A program made the translations under genes and the position numbers. Shown piece by piece: positions 1-8,777 of a stretch of DNA of 58,795 nucleotides. The notes beneath the pieces were generated by a model. That model worked only from the letters and a program-made list of their open reading frames with translations. It was not told the origin of the DNA and did not search any database. Source of the stretch: Deltaproteobacteria bacterium (GTDB lineage: Bacteria; Myxococcota_A; Polyangia; Nannocystales; Nannocystaceae). The first letter of the stretch is position 1, and every line of letters starts with the position of its first letter. The stretch is from positions 1 to 58,795 of the forward strand of contig RFGU01000058.1 in NCBI GenBank assembly GCA_003696955.1. Reading direction: 5' to 3'.

Positions 1-124
1 CTTCTGCCAGGCCCTCGAGCGCAACTGCCGGACGCGCGGCATCGCCTACTTCCGCGCCCCCGTGTCGATCCCCTTCGACGATTTGGTCCTGCGCATGTTC
101 CGGGCGGGGGGGCTCTTGCGATGA
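1..124 (+). CDS. DUF58-family protein, C-terminal end (cut by window edge)
   Basis: Only the last 40 residues are present, read from base 2 to the TGA at 122-124. The tail reads GIAYFRAPVSIPFDDLVLRM, which resembles the end of DUF58 proteins (the gi-y...PFD pattern before a basic C-terminus). DUF58 proteins normally lie between a MoxR AAA ATPase and vWA membrane proteins, as here. The stop overlaps the next start codon (ATGA), so the two genes are translationally coupled. The assignment rests on this short tail plus the neighbouring vWA genes. Confidence 0.6.
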   Translation, partial: FCQALERNCRTRGIAYFRAPVSIPFDDLVLRMFRAGGLLR

Positions 125-2067
125 GCTTCGCCGGATGGGGCTTCGTACAGATTGCGACGTTCCTGGTCGTCGGTATCGCCGCCGTCACGGGGCTCTACCT
201 GTTGCGCATGCGCCGTCGGCGGATCGTCGTCCCGTTCGCCGCCCTTTGGGAGCAGGTGCTACGGGCCTCCGAGGCCCGACGTTTCTCCCGGAGGTTCCGC
301 CGCCTGCTGTCGTGGCTCGTCCAGGTGGCGATCCTGCTCCTGCTGGCCCTGGCCCTGGCGGACCCGCGGCCCGCCGCCTGGCTGCGCCCCCCCAAGACCG
401 TGCTCTTCGTCGTCGACCGTGGTGCGAGCATGGACGCCCCCGCCGAGGACGGGCGCCCGCGGATCGCCCTCGCCCGCGACCGGCTCGCCGCGGAGCTTGC
501 GGCCCTCGGTCCCGCGGATCGGGCCGCGGTGGTGCTCGCGGGTCCTTCGGCCGAGGTCGCCGCCCCCCTTTCGCCGGCGGCCGAGGTGAGGGCCAGCTTG
601 GGTCCACTCTCTCCCGCCTTCGGCCCGGCGCGCCTCGACGAGGCCCTCGACCTGGCCTCGGCCCTCGCAACGGGCACCGCGGATCCGTCGATCTTCGTGA
701 TCACGGACGGGGCCGTCGACCCCCTCTCCCGCGGCGCGCTCGCGGCCTGTGTCGAAGGGCCCGTGCCCTGCCGGGTGCATCGGATCCCGGGACCGCCCGG
801 CAACCTGGGCATCGCCGCCTTCGCGGCCCGCAGGCGTCCCTTCGATCCCACGCGCGTCGAAGTGGTCAGCCGAGTGGAGAACCACGACGAGCGCCCCCAT
901 GGCGTGGTCCTCGAGATCTGGGCGGGGGACGTTCCCGTCGGCCACGTGGAGGCCACGATCCCCCCGGGTGCGGAGCACCGGCACGTGTTCGACGATCTCG
1001 ACGCTCCGGGCGACGTGTTGCGGGCCACGATCCGCGCCGCCGACGGAAAGGCCTTGCCCGGAACCGATCTCGACGACATCGCCTACGCCGCCGTGCCGGC
1101 GCCGCGGGCCACGCGGGTCGTGCTCGTCACGGACGGCACCGACCTCTTCCTCGAAGCCGTGCTCTTGTCCCTCGGGGATGCCGTCGACGTGACGGCCATC
1201 GACCCCCGTGACACGGATGCCATCGACCGGGCCGGCGAGGACGCGGACGTGGTCGTCGTCGACGTGGGCGACGAGCCCCTGCCGGAGCTTCCGGCCGACG
1301 TGCATCTCGTGGTCTTCGATCCATGGCGGCACGACGACGCGGCGTTTCCGATCCGCAAAGGTCGCGACGTGCGACGCCCCTTCCTGACCGAGGAGGACCG
1401 CTCCCATCCCCTGCTCGAGGACGTCACCTTCGTGGACGTGAACATCGCGCGCGGCACCACGTTCCGGCCGTCGCCGGGGGACGAGGTCCTCGTCCGCACC
1501 CTCGGCGAGCCCATCGTCGTCGTGCGGGACGACGGGACGCGTCGGATCCTCGCCATCGGCTTCGACCCGCGCCAGTCGGATCTGCCGCTACGGGTGGCCT
1601 TTCCGTTGTTCCTCGCCAACGCGGTCGAGGTTCTCGGATCGGAGGCCCCCGGGTTCGTGGCCACGGTGCCCGCCGGGGTCCCCACCCTCGTGTCGCTGGC
1701 CGACCTCGGCCTCGCCGGTCGCGGCGTCGAAGCGGTACGCGTCCAACCGCCCCGGGGCGAGACGTACACGCTTCCCGTCCACGACGGACGCGTGCGACTT
1801 CGGGTGGACGAACCGGGGATCGTGACCCTTTCGACCCAAGGGGGAAGCTCCTCGGGAGAGACGGCTCGCGTCGCGGCGACGGCGGGGGCGCTCGGAAGCC
1901 TGGGAGATGCCCTCGCAGACGCCCCGTGGATCGATGCGGCGGCGCCGGGGCCGCCCCCGACGCCCCTGCCCGTGGCCGACGATCCCCTGTGGCTCCTTCT
2001 GCTCGCCCTGGTGGCGGCGGCGGGCGCCCTCGAATGGTGGACCTACCACCGGAGGTGGACGGTATGA
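121..2067 (+). CDS. BatA-like membrane protein with a von Willebrand A domain
   Basis: The protein has 648 residues. The N-terminus (about 1-85) has two membrane segments around a basic stretch ending LRMRRRRIVVPF, the layout of the aerotolerance-regulator (BatA) N-terminal domain. A vWA-like domain follows. Its first MIDAS motif is degenerate: DRGAS near residue 99 instead of DxSxS, so metal binding by this copy is doubtful. ITDG near residue 200 fits a later vWA strand. A final hydrophobic segment near residues 620-640 would anchor the C-terminus. The start overlaps the DUF58 stop, and the stop overlaps the next ATG, so this is the middle of a MoxR/DUF58/vWA operon. Such operons are linked to cell-envelope stress and protein assembly in other bacteria; the role here is inferred. 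Confidence 0.8.
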   Translation: MSFAGWGFVQIATFLVVGIAAVTGLYLLRMRRRRIVVPFAALWEQVLRASEARRFSRRFRRLLSWLVQVAILLLLALALADPRPAAWLRPPKTVLFVVDRGASMDAPAEDGRPRIALARDRLAAELAALGPADRAAVVLAGPSAEVAAPLSPAAEVRASLGPLSPAFGPARLDEALDLASALATGTADPSIFVITDGAVDPLSRGALAACVEGPVPCRVHRIPGPPGNLGIAAFAARRRPFDPTRVEVVSRVENHDERPHGVVLEIWAGDVPVGHVEATIPPGAEHRHVFDDLDAPGDVLRATIRAADGKALPGTDLDDIAYAAVPAPRATRVVLVTDGTDLFLEAVLLSLGDAVDVTAIDPRDTDAIDRAGEDADVVVVDVGDEPLPELPADVHLVVFDPWRHDDAAFPIRKGRDVRRPFLTEEDRSHPLLEDVTFVDVNIARGTTFRPSPGDEVLVRTLGEPIVVVRDDGTRRILAIGFDPRQSDLPLRVAFPLFLANAVEVLGSEAPGFVATVPAGVPTLVSLADLGLAGRGVEAVRVQPPRGETYTLPVHDGRVRLRVDEPGIVTLSTQGGSSSGETARVAATAGALGSLGDALADAPWIDAAAPGPPPTPLPVADDPLWLLLLALVAAAGALEWWTYHRRWTV

Positions 2068-4847
2068 CGCGCCGCCTGCTTGCGCCCGTGCTGCTCGTCG
2101 CCGGTGTGGTGGCGGCCTACGTCCTCGGATCGCGGGTGCCGCCCGCCACCTGGGTTCCGCCCCCGTGGCTCGGCGACCTGCTCGACCTCGGGGACGGGGA
2201 CGCGATCCATTGGGTGCGGCCGGCGGCGATCTGGGCCCTTCCCCTCGCCCTCGCCCCGTACCTCGTGGTGATCGCGCGAAGGACGCTACTCGATGCCCGT
2301 GGACTCCAGGTGGCGATACAGGTGCTCTTGCGCGCGGCGGTGCTCGCCGCCCTCGGTACCGCCGCCGCCGAGCCGAGCCGCCAACGCCCGACCACGGGCC
2401 GGACCGTGGTGGCCGCCGTGGATCTTTCCTCCAGCATGGGCAATGGGGGCCGCGTGGCGGCCACGGATCTCGTTCGTTCCTTGGTCGAGGCCGCCGCCCG
2501 GGCGAACGCGGAGGCCGACGATCCTGCCGACGGCATCGTCTTGCGCCTGGTCGGCTACGCGGCCGCGGCGCGGGCCCTTTCGCCGCCGGAGGATCCCGTC
2601 GAGCTTCCATCCCTACCCGACGCCGACCTCGGCAGCGACCACGCAGGGGCCCTGCGTCTCGCCCGGGCCTTGCTCGACGCCGACAAGGATCCGCGCATCG
2701 TCCTCGTCACCGACGGGCGCGCGAGCGAGGCCGAGCGGGACGACCTCGAACGCGCCCTCGCCGATCTGCGGGCCCGCGGGATCGACGTCTTCGTCCGGTT
2801 GGTGGCGCCCGACGAAGTCGACGACGTGGCCGTCCTGTCCGTCGAGATGCCCATCGCACCGCGGGTCGGCGAGACCGTCCCGGCCACGGTGCGCGTATGG
2901 AGTTCGCGGCCCGGCACGGCGCGCCTTCGAATCGAACGGGACGGCGCCCCGAACCCCCTCGAGCCCGAGCGCCCCATGGCGCTGCGAAGTGGTCTCAGCG
3001 AAGTCGCCGTCCCCGTGCGCATCGGGCGGCCGGGGCCGGGACGGGTGCGCGTGGCCGTCGAACCGGCCGGCGAGGCGCCGGTGGCCAACGGGCCGACGGC
3101 CAACGACGCGGCCGAGACCGTGTACTTCGCCCGCAGGCGCCCGCGGATCCTCTACGCCGGGCGCGACGCCACGGCCGCCCTGCCACGGGCGCTGCGGGCC
3201 GATGCCCTCGACGTCGAAGTCCGCGCCCCGAACGCACTCCCCACGGACGCCGCCGCCTTCGCCGAGTACGACGCGGTCGTCCTGTCCGACGTCGCGGCAG
3301 CGAGTCTTGGGGCGGCGCGCCGGGAGGCCCTGGCCACCTTCGTCGAGACGTTCGGGGGCGGCCTCGTGATGATCGGGGGCGAGCACACCTTCGGCCCGGG
3401 CGGTTTCGGCGGCACCTCCATCGACCGCGTGCTCCCCGTACGCTTCGAGGGCAGCCGGGAGCGACGGCAACCGACCCTGGCCCTGATCCTCGTCATCGAC
3501 AAGAGCGGGTCCATGTCGAGCGACGACAAGCTCGACCTGGTGAAGGAAGCGGCCCGTGCCACGGCACGCACGCTCGATCCTTCGGACGAGATCGGGGTCA
3601 TCGCCTTCGACTCCCAGCCCCACGTCCTCGTGCGGTTGCAGCCGGCCTCGAACCGGATCCGCATCACCCACGACATTCGTCGGCTGTCCGCCGGTGGCGG
3701 CACGAACGCGGTTCCGGCCCTTCGCGAGGCCTACCTGCAGCTTGCGGGCAGCCGGGCCCTGGTCAAGCACGTGATCCTGCTCTCGGACGGCGAGTCCCCG
3801 GAGCGGGGCGCAGCCGCCGTGCTGGCCGACATGCGCGACGCGGACATCACGGTCTCCACGGTCGGCGTCGGTGCAGGCGCGGGCAAGGACTTCCTGGCCC
3901 GCATGGCGCGGGGCGGCGGCGGGCGCTTCTACTACAGCCAGGACGCCACGGACGTACCGCGGATCTTCAGCCACGAGGCCCGCGAGGTCACTCGCAACGC
4001 CATCGAGGAACGGGCCTTCGTCCCCCGCGTGGTGAAGGCGGCCGAGGTGTTGCGGGGTATCGACTTTCAGACGGCCCCACCCCTGCTCGGACTCGTGCCC
4101 GTGGCGCCGAAGGCTCGCGCCGAGGTGCTGCTTTCGACCCAAGACGGGCGGCCACTTCTCGTGCGGGGCCGTTTCGGCCTAGGACGAACTTATGTATTCG
4201 CCAGCGACGCCATGCCCCGGTGGGCCGTGCGCTGGATCGGATGGAGCGGGTTTCCCAAGTTCTGGAGCCACGTGGTGCGCGACGCCATGCGTCGGCGCGA
4301 CGATCCGGCCGGCGGTGCCACCATGCGGATCGACTGGGCCGGCAAGGGGCGCGTCCGTGCCGTCGTCGACGTAGAGGGCACGGCCGCGGGCTTCGCCAAC
4401 CAGCTTACGGGCACCGTCGTCCGGGCCGACGACCCCGAGGCCGACCCCGCCCCCCTCGCGCTTATCGCCCCGGGGCGCTACGAGGCCGTGTTGCAGGTCC
4501 CCGCCACGGGCGCCCTGCTCCTTCGAGCGCGTCTGTTCGACCCCGACCAGGGGACGGACCGCCCATGGGCCGAGGCCCTGGCCCGCCGGGTCGTCCCGTA
4601 CGCGAGCGAGTTCGACCCGCGGCGTGCGCGGGCCAGGGACGTGGAGCGCCTAGCGAGCGCGAGCGCCGACGGTCGCGTCGACGGGCCGGTGGAGGTGGCC
4701 GTGACCGCCCCACCCGATCCGGGCGCTCGCACGCGCCGAGAGCCGCTATGGCCCCACGTCGTGGCCTTCGTGCTCCTTCCCCTCTTTCTCGTCGATCTCG
4801 CCGCGCGGCGCCTCGTGGTCCCGCCCCGGCGCCAGGGCCTGTCCTGA
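2064..4847 (+). CDS. large membrane protein with two vWA domains and a glutamine-amidotransferase-like fold
   Basis: The protein has 927 residues and starts at the ATG inside the previous stop (ATGA). Two N-terminal membrane segments (about 5-22 and 50-75) are followed by a first vWA domain with an intact DLSSSM motif near residue 120. A region with GGGLVMIGGEHTFGPGG (about 430-450) resembles the class I glutamine-amidotransferase-like domain found in such proteins. A second vWA domain carries DKSGSMSS near residue 479, a canonical MIDAS. One membrane segment lies near the C-terminus. Unlike the preceding protein, both metal sites look intact. Probably the third membrane component of the DUF58/vWA operon. 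Confidence 0.8.
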   Translation: MTRRLLAPVLLVAGVVAAYVLGSRVPPATWVPPPWLGDLLDLGDGDAIHWVRPAAIWALPLALAPYLVVIARRTLLDARGLQVAIQVLLRAAVLAALGTAAAEPSRQRPTTGRTVVAAVDLSSSMGNGGRVAATDLVRSLVEAAARANAEADDPADGIVLRLVGYAAAARALSPPEDPVELPSLPDADLGSDHAGALRLARALLDADKDPRIVLVTDGRASEAERDDLERALADLRARGIDVFVRLVAPDEVDDVAVLSVEMPIAPRVGETVPATVRVWSSRPGTARLRIERDGAPNPLEPERPMALRSGLSEVAVPVRIGRPGPGRVRVAVEPAGEAPVANGPTANDAAETVYFARRRPRILYAGRDATAALPRALRADALDVEVRAPNALPTDAAAFAEYDAVVLSDVAAASLGAARREALATFVETFGGGLVMIGGEHTFGPGGFGGTSIDRVLPVRFEGSRERRQPTLALILVIDKSGSMSSDDKLDLVKEAARATARTLDPSDEIGVIAFDSQPHVLVRLQPASNRIRITHDIRRLSAGGGTNAVPALREAYLQLAGSRALVKHVILLSDGESPERGAAAVLADMRDADITVSTVGVGAGAGKDFLARMARGGGGRFYYSQDATDVPRIFSHEAREVTRNAIEERAFVPRVVKAAEVLRGIDFQTAPPLLGLVPVAPKARAEVLLSTQDGRPLLVRGRFGLGRTYVFASDAMPRWAVRWIGWSGFPKFWSHVVRDAMRRRDDPAGGATMRIDWAGKGRVRAVVDVEGTAAGFANQLTGTVVRADDPEADPAPLALIAPGRYEAVLQVPATGALLLRARLFDPDQGTDRPWAEALARRVVPYASEFDPRRARARDVERLASASADGRVDGPVEVAVTAPPDPGARTRREPLWPHVVAFVLLPLFLVDLAARRLVVPPRRQGLS

Positions 4848-4930
4848 GCGTCCAGCGCCTGGCGCGGTCCTCGCACGTGCGATCTGCGCGCCGAGGGCGT
4901 ACAACCGTCCGAGATCGGGACGGGCCCGCG

Positions 4931-4944
4931 GGCGCCGTGGCGCC
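4931..4944 (+). terminator. GGCGCC-GT-GGCGCC hairpin after the vWA operon
   Basis: A perfect 6-bp palindromic stem with a two-base spacer lies 84 bases after the operon stop codon. There is no T-tract, so it could equally be an operator or a stem that assists factor-dependent termination. Confidence 0.3.
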
Positions 4945-5009
4945 ATGTTGGCCCATGGGAGCCGGCCCCATCGCTCCTGCACGCCCACGTGCCCGACACG
5001 GACGTCGCC

Positions 5010-6134
5010 ATGATCAGCAAGCATCGCGCGCTCCTCATCGCCTCCCTTGCCTGTCTCGTGACCGCCCCTCTCGCCGGGTGCGCCACGCCACGCTACCGCT
5101 TCGATCGCCTCGACGCCGACGACGGCGTGGAGGCCCGCGACCTCGAGGATCTCTTGCGCGACAGTGCCTCCGTCGACTTCGCGCGTCCCGGACAGCGGCT
5201 CGGCCTGTCCAAGAAGGTGGTGGAGTTCGACTTCTCCGCCCAGCGGGACGAGTACCGCATCGGCAAGAACGACGTCCTCAACATCTTCGTGGTGGACCAC
5301 CCCGAGATGTCCTCTCAGCGCGTCAACCTCGGCCAGATCTCCGGCACCGTGGTGCAGAAGGACGGCTACGTCTACCTGCCCGTGATCGGCCGCCTCAAGG
5401 CCGAAGGACGGACGGTGGTGGAGTTTCGGGCGGCCCTCGAGCAGGCCGCCGCACGCTACGTGGTCGACCCCCAGGTGTCCGTCGAGATCCTCGAGTACGC
5501 CTCCCAGAAGTTCTACGTGCTCGGCAACGTGCCCAAGCCCGGGGCCTTTCCCGTGGACGGCGACACCACCCTGCTCGAAGGGATCGGCCTGGCCGGCGGT
5601 GCCGCCCCCGGTGCCGACCTCGAATCGGCCTACGTCATCCGTAACGGGGAACTCTTGCCGATCAGTCTGGCGGACATCCTGCTGCGCGGGGACGTCGAGC
5701 GCAACATCTACATGCGGGACGGCGACGTGGTGTTCGTGCCGGACGGTTCGGACAAGAAGGTCTATGTGCTCGGCGAGGTCGTACGCCCGTCGGTGGTCCC
5801 GGTGGAGCGCGAACGGGTCACCCTCGCCGAGGCCCTGGCCGCGGCGGGCGGGCCGACACCGGCCGAGGGACGGCGCGAAATCGCCGTCATCCGCGGCGGC
5901 TTCGCCAAGCCCGTCGTCTACACGGTGGACCTCGAACGGGCCCTGCTGGTGGACGATCGTATCGCCCTGCGTCCGGGCGACCGCGTCGTCGTGGCACCTA
6001 CGGGCCTTTCGACCGCCAGCAAGTACATGCGGCAGATCCTGCCGTTCCTCCAGGGTGTGCAGGCCGCCGGCATCGCCGCCCAGGGCGGCGTGAACGTCGC
6101 CAACACCGCGGCGACGCTTTCGAACGGCCAGTAA
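5010..6134 (+). CDS. polysaccharide export lipoprotein (Wza-like, SLBB domains)
   Basis: The protein has 374 residues. The ATG at 5010 gives a compact lipoprotein signal (MISKHRALL...LAGC, Cys about residue 24); a GTG at 4989 would add seven residues. The Poly_export domain starts at YRIGKNDVLNIFVVDHPEM and runs to about residue 150. Two SLBB-like repeats follow (KFYVLGNVPKPGAFPVDG and KVYVLGEVVRPSVVPVE). The family forms the outer-membrane exit pore for capsule or exopolysaccharide. No Wzc kinase or polymerase is adjacent; the CpsB-type phosphatase two genes downstream is the only local partner. The product ends in a short Ala/Gly-rich hydrophobic stretch. Confidence 0.88.
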   Translation: MISKHRALLIASLACLVTAPLAGCATPRYRFDRLDADDGVEARDLEDLLRDSASVDFARPGQRLGLSKKVVEFDFSAQRDEYRIGKNDVLNIFVVDHPEMSSQRVNLGQISGTVVQKDGYVYLPVIGRLKAEGRTVVEFRAALEQAAARYVVDPQVSVEILEYASQKFYVLGNVPKPGAFPVDGDTTLLEGIGLAGGAAPGADLESAYVIRNGELLPISLADILLRGDVERNIYMRDGDVVFVPDGSDKKVYVLGEVVRPSVVPVERERVTLAEALAAAGGPTPAEGRREIAVIRGGFAKPVVYTVDLERALLVDDRIALRPGDRVVVAPTGLSTASKYMRQILPFLQGVQAAGIAAQGGVNVANTAATLSNGQ

Positions 6135-6153
6135 CCCGTGGGCGTAGGGCCGG

Positions 6154-6171
6154 CCCCGCGGCCGTGCGGGG
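6154..6171 (+). terminator. CCCCGC/GCGGGG hairpin after the export gene
   Basis: A 6-bp G+C stem with a 6-base loop lies about 20 bases after the exporter stop. No T-run follows, so termination activity is uncertain. Confidence 0.25.
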
Positions 6172-6209
6172 GCGCACGGTGGGCCACGGCAAGCGGCACC
6201 GCCTCCCCC

Positions 6210-6249
6210 CTTGCGCACGGCATTCGGATGCTTACCTCGCTTGCGCACG
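6210..6249 (+). promoter_or_regulatory. direct repeat CTTGCGCACG upstream of hsp20
   Basis: The 10-base word CTTGCGCACG occurs at 6210-6219 and again at 6240-6249, exactly 30 bases apart, the second copy abutting the Shine-Dalgarno of the Hsp20 gene. Paired direct repeats in such a position suggest an operator or an alternative-sigma promoter element; no known box was recognised. Confidence 0.3.
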
Positions 6250-6264
6250 AGGAGGTACACCGTC

Positions 6265-6846
6265 ATGGCCGATCTCAAGAAATGGTTCCCCTTCAAGTTC
6301 AAGCGCAACGAGGACAAGAAAGCCGACACGACGACGGAGAAGGCGCAGGAGACGAGCGCCGCCCCGGCACGGCGTGATGCATTTGCGCCCATGCTCTTCG
6401 CCTCGCCCTTCGAGTCGTTCAATCGGATGGCACGGGCCATGTTGTCGGACCCGTTCTTCAGCCGCCCGTTGAGCCTGTTCGAGGACGTCGACCGCTTCTT
6501 CGGCGACTTCTCGCCCGAGCGCTTCGTACCGAGCGTGGACGTGACGGACGAGGGCAAGGCCCTGGTCGTGTCGGCGGAGCTGCCGGGCATGGACAAGGAC
6601 GACGTGCAGCTCGAGGTGCACGACGGGGCCCTGGTGCTGCGCGGCGAGAAGAAACACGAACGCAGCACCGAGGAAGAGGGCTGCTACCGCACGGAGCGCT
6701 ACTTCGGCAGCTTCGTCCGGCGAATTCCGCTGCCGCGGGACCTCGACGTCGCGCATGCGGAGGCCACCTTCGACAAGGGCGTGCTGACCGTACGACTGCC
6801 CAAGACCGCCTCGGAGGACGAACCCCAGCGGATCCCGCTGAAGTAG
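6265..6846 (+). CDS. Hsp20/alpha-crystallin small heat-shock protein
   Basis: The protein has 193 residues. The ATG at 6265 follows a strong Shine-Dalgarno, AGGAGGT at 6250-6256, which decides this start over longer in-frame options. The N-terminal 90 residues are charged, then Phe-rich (FASPFESFNRMARAM). The alpha-crystallin domain runs from PSVDVTDEGKALVV to the end, with the conserved ELPGMDKDDV and the late FDKGVLTVRLPK strand. The family consists of ATP-independent holdases that keep unfolding proteins soluble and pass them to other chaperones. It stands alone between glycan genes. A direct repeat just upstream may regulate it. Confidence 0.92.
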   Translation: MADLKKWFPFKFKRNEDKKADTTTEKAQETSAAPARRDAFAPMLFASPFESFNRMARAMLSDPFFSRPLSLFEDVDRFFGDFSPERFVPSVDVTDEGKALVVSAELPGMDKDDVQLEVHDGALVLRGEKKHERSTEEEGCYRTERYFGSFVRRIPLPRDLDVAHAEATFDKGVLTVRLPKTASEDEPQRIPLK

Positions 6847-6866
6847 TCCCCGCGAGGGCCTATAAT
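6838..6866 (+). promoter_or_regulatory. promoter of the PHP phosphatase gene (CTGAAG-17-TATAAT)
   Basis: A perfect TATAAT at 6861-6866 is striking in such G+C-rich DNA. A weak minus-35 (CTGAAG, 3/6 to consensus) sits 17 bases upstream, overlapping the hsp20 stop. The hexamer ends nine bases before GTG 6876, so the transcript would begin at or next to the start codon. Confidence 0.45.
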
Positions 6867-6875
6867 GGGCCGGTC

Positions 6876-7643
6876 GTGTCCATGGCGGACGCGGCCGGCC
6901 CGTTCTACATACCCATGCGCGTGTTCGATTTCGTCCGCCGCCTCGGCCGCAAACCCAGCAAGCCTCCCCCGGCCGCCGTGGCCTACCGGCCGCGGGACTG
7001 CCACAGCCACGTGTTGTGGGGGGTGGACGACGGAGCCCGCACTCGGGACGAGGCCATCGAGATGCTGCGCCTGTTGCGGCAGGACGGCGCCCGCCGCATC
7101 GTCGCGACCCCCCACATCTACCCCGGCCGTTTCCCCAACGAACCGGGCCCGTTGCGGGAGCGATTCGAGGAACTGTGCCGCGCGCGGGACGAGGCGGGCA
7201 TCGACGTGGAACTCGAACTCGGCGCCGAACACTTCCTCGACGAGACCCTCGTCCGACGGGTGGAGGACGGGGCCCACGTCTGCTTCGGGCCGGAACGGTA
7301 CGTGCTCTTCGAGGCCCATACGGGCCCGACGATCCCGGTGCATCTCGACGATGCGGTACGCGCCATCGTCGCCCGCGGCCAGACGCCGCTGCTCGCCCAC
7401 GTCGAACGCTACCGGTGGGCACGGGGCGAGGAGGGGTGGGAGGTGCTGGCGGATCTGCGGGCCGTCGGCGTGCGCTTCCAGGTCAACCGCACCGTGGGCC
7501 ACGTCAACGTACCTGGCGAGGGCAGCCGCGGGCGAGCCATCGCCCGGCTGCTCGAGGAAGGATGGGTCGACGAGGTGGGCAGCGACCTGCACCGCCCCAC
7601 GGCCGACGGCCGGCCCGATCCGTACCCATCGCCCGCCGCGTGA
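6876..7643 (+). CDS. CpsB/YwqE-type PHP-domain protein-tyrosine phosphatase
   Basis: The protein has 255 residues, matching the family length. Metal-binding motifs of the PHP fold are present: DCHSHVLWGVDDGA near residue 45, ATPHIYPGRF near 80, LAHVERY near 175 and VGSDLHR near 240. In Gram-positive bacteria these Mn-dependent enzymes dephosphorylate the tyrosine kinase that controls capsule synthesis. The nearby export lipoprotein supports such a role, although no tyrosine kinase is present in this window. I use GTG 6876 rather than ATG 6882 because a TATAAT ends nine bases before it, suggesting a leaderless message. It is convergent with the next gene, 15 bases away. Confidence 0.85.
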   Translation: MSMADAAGPFYIPMRVFDFVRRLGRKPSKPPPAAVAYRPRDCHSHVLWGVDDGARTRDEAIEMLRLLRQDGARRIVATPHIYPGRFPNEPGPLRERFEELCRARDEAGIDVELELGAEHFLDETLVRRVEDGAHVCFGPERYVLFEAHTGPTIPVHLDDAVRAIVARGQTPLLAHVERYRWARGEEGWEVLADLRAVGVRFQVNRTVGHVNVPGEGSRGRAIARLLEEGWVDEVGSDLHRPTADGRPDPYPSPAA

Positions 7644-7658
7644 CGACCTCGCCGCGAC

Positions 7659-8690
7659 CTACGGGTCTTGCGAACCGTCCCCTTCCACCCGGCGCCGCGT
7701 GACGGCCACGATGGCGTCGAACGAAGAAGGCGGGGCCACGACGACGCCGCGCGCATCGCCCACGTAGGGGGGACGACGTAGGTCGAAGGGACGGCCCCGG
7801 GCATCGCCCGCCGCAAGGCCCGCCGCATCCACCAGGGCGAGGCCCGGTGCATGATCCCACACGGGCTCTTGCCGCGGCGTTCGGGGCACCCGCACGTAGG
7901 CGTCGACGCGCCCCGTGGCGACCAGCCCATACTTGCCCTGCCCATCGATCCGCACGGCCCGTACCGGCCGCCCGAAGGCCCGAGCGAGTTCCTCGACGAT
8001 GCGCGGGTCGGTGTGTCCCGAGGCACGGGACGTCGCCACGAGGGCGACTTCGGTGGGCTCGGCGCGGCGCGTCTCGGCGACGGACCGGAACGTCCCGATC
8101 CGCCCGTCGACGACGTCCGCGACCTCGAGTCGTCCGTCGACCGCCAAGAACGCGGTGCCGTGCGGGGCGCGACCCTCGATGACGTCGACGTTTGCCCCTG
8201 CATCGAGCCGTGGGGCGACGACCAAGCCGACCCGGGCCCGCCCGTCGTGCACCCACGCAAGACAGACGGCGTAGTGCCCCCCGCCGACGAACCCCTTCGT
8301 CCCATCGATGGGATCGATGGCGACGTAACTTCGGGGCGAAGGCCCATCGGCCTGCCGCCCGAGCATCTCGCCCACGCGCGAAGCTGCCCCCTCGCCCGCG
8401 GCGGCCCCGACGAGGGCGCGGACCCGATCCCGCTCCCGGGGGGACAGGGCCGCAAGGCTCGAATCATTTTCCTCACCGACTATGGGAATATTTTCGAGCC
8501 TTTGCCGAAGCCGGTGCACGATCACCGCCTGGGTCGCCACGTCCACCGCCGTGACCGGCGACCCGTCGCCCTTCACATGCCGCGCAACATGCGCTTCACC
8601 CGTCCAGATCCCCCCGTCCTCCTGCAGGATCAGTGGAATAACGGGATCCACGGCTTCGACGAAGGTCCGTGCGACGACCCGAGGATCCAC
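7659..8690 (-). CDS. cysQ: 3'(2'),5'-bisphosphate nucleotidase (CysQ/HAL2-type, inositol monophosphatase superfamily)
   Basis: The protein has 343 residues, close to the eukaryotic Hal2 length and longer than E. coli CysQ. The lithium-sensitive phosphatase metal motifs are intact: GEEN at 72-75, DPIDGTKGF at 126-134 and WDHAPG at 278-283. The family hydrolyses 3'-phosphoadenosine 5'-phosphate to AMP, removing a by-product of PAPS use. Divergence from cysD-cysN across 87 bases supports this over an inositol monophosphatase. The GTG start lies six bases after a TAGCCT minus-10 element with TTGACG 17 bases further upstream, indicating a leaderless transcript. Confidence 0.85.
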   Translation of the reverse strand: MDPRVVARTFVEAVDPVIPLILQEDGGIWTGEAHVARHVKGDGSPVTAVDVATQAVIVHRLRQRLENIPIVGEENDSSLAALSPRERDRVRALVGAAAGEGAASRVGEMLGRQADGPSPRSYVAIDPIDGTKGFVGGGHYAVCLAWVHDGRARVGLVVAPRLDAGANVDVIEGRAPHGTAFLAVDGRLEVADVVDGRIGTFRSVAETRRAEPTEVALVATSRASGHTDPRIVEELARAFGRPVRAVRIDGQGKYGLVATGRVDAYVRVPRTPRQEPVWDHAPGLALVDAAGLAAGDARGRPFDLRRPPYVGDARGVVVAPPSSFDAIVAVTRRRVEGDGSQDP

Positions 8691-8696
8691 CCCGCG

Positions 8697-8725
8697 AGGC
8701 TAACCGTCGCCCCCGCGACCGTCAA
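8697..8725 (-). promoter_or_regulatory. cysQ promoter, TTGACG-17-TAGCCT
   Basis: On the minus strand a near-consensus minus-35 (5/6, complement of 8720-8725) is separated by 17 bases from TAGCCT (complement of 8697-8702). This ends six bases before the GTG start codon. It is the best sigma-70-type match in the window and implies transcription starting at the start codon. Confidence 0.6.
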
Positions 8726-8761
8726 GTCCAAAGCCCCCTACCCCCCCGCCGAAGAGCGCGC

Positions 8762-8767
8762 TACGGT
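8762..8767 (+). promoter_or_regulatory. possible cysD minus-10 element TACGGT
   Basis: TACGGT ends ten bases before the cysD ATG, slightly further than in the other leaderless candidates. I see no minus-35 and no Shine-Dalgarno, so it is weakly supported. Confidence 0.25.
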
Positions 8768-8777
8768 AGGGACACGC

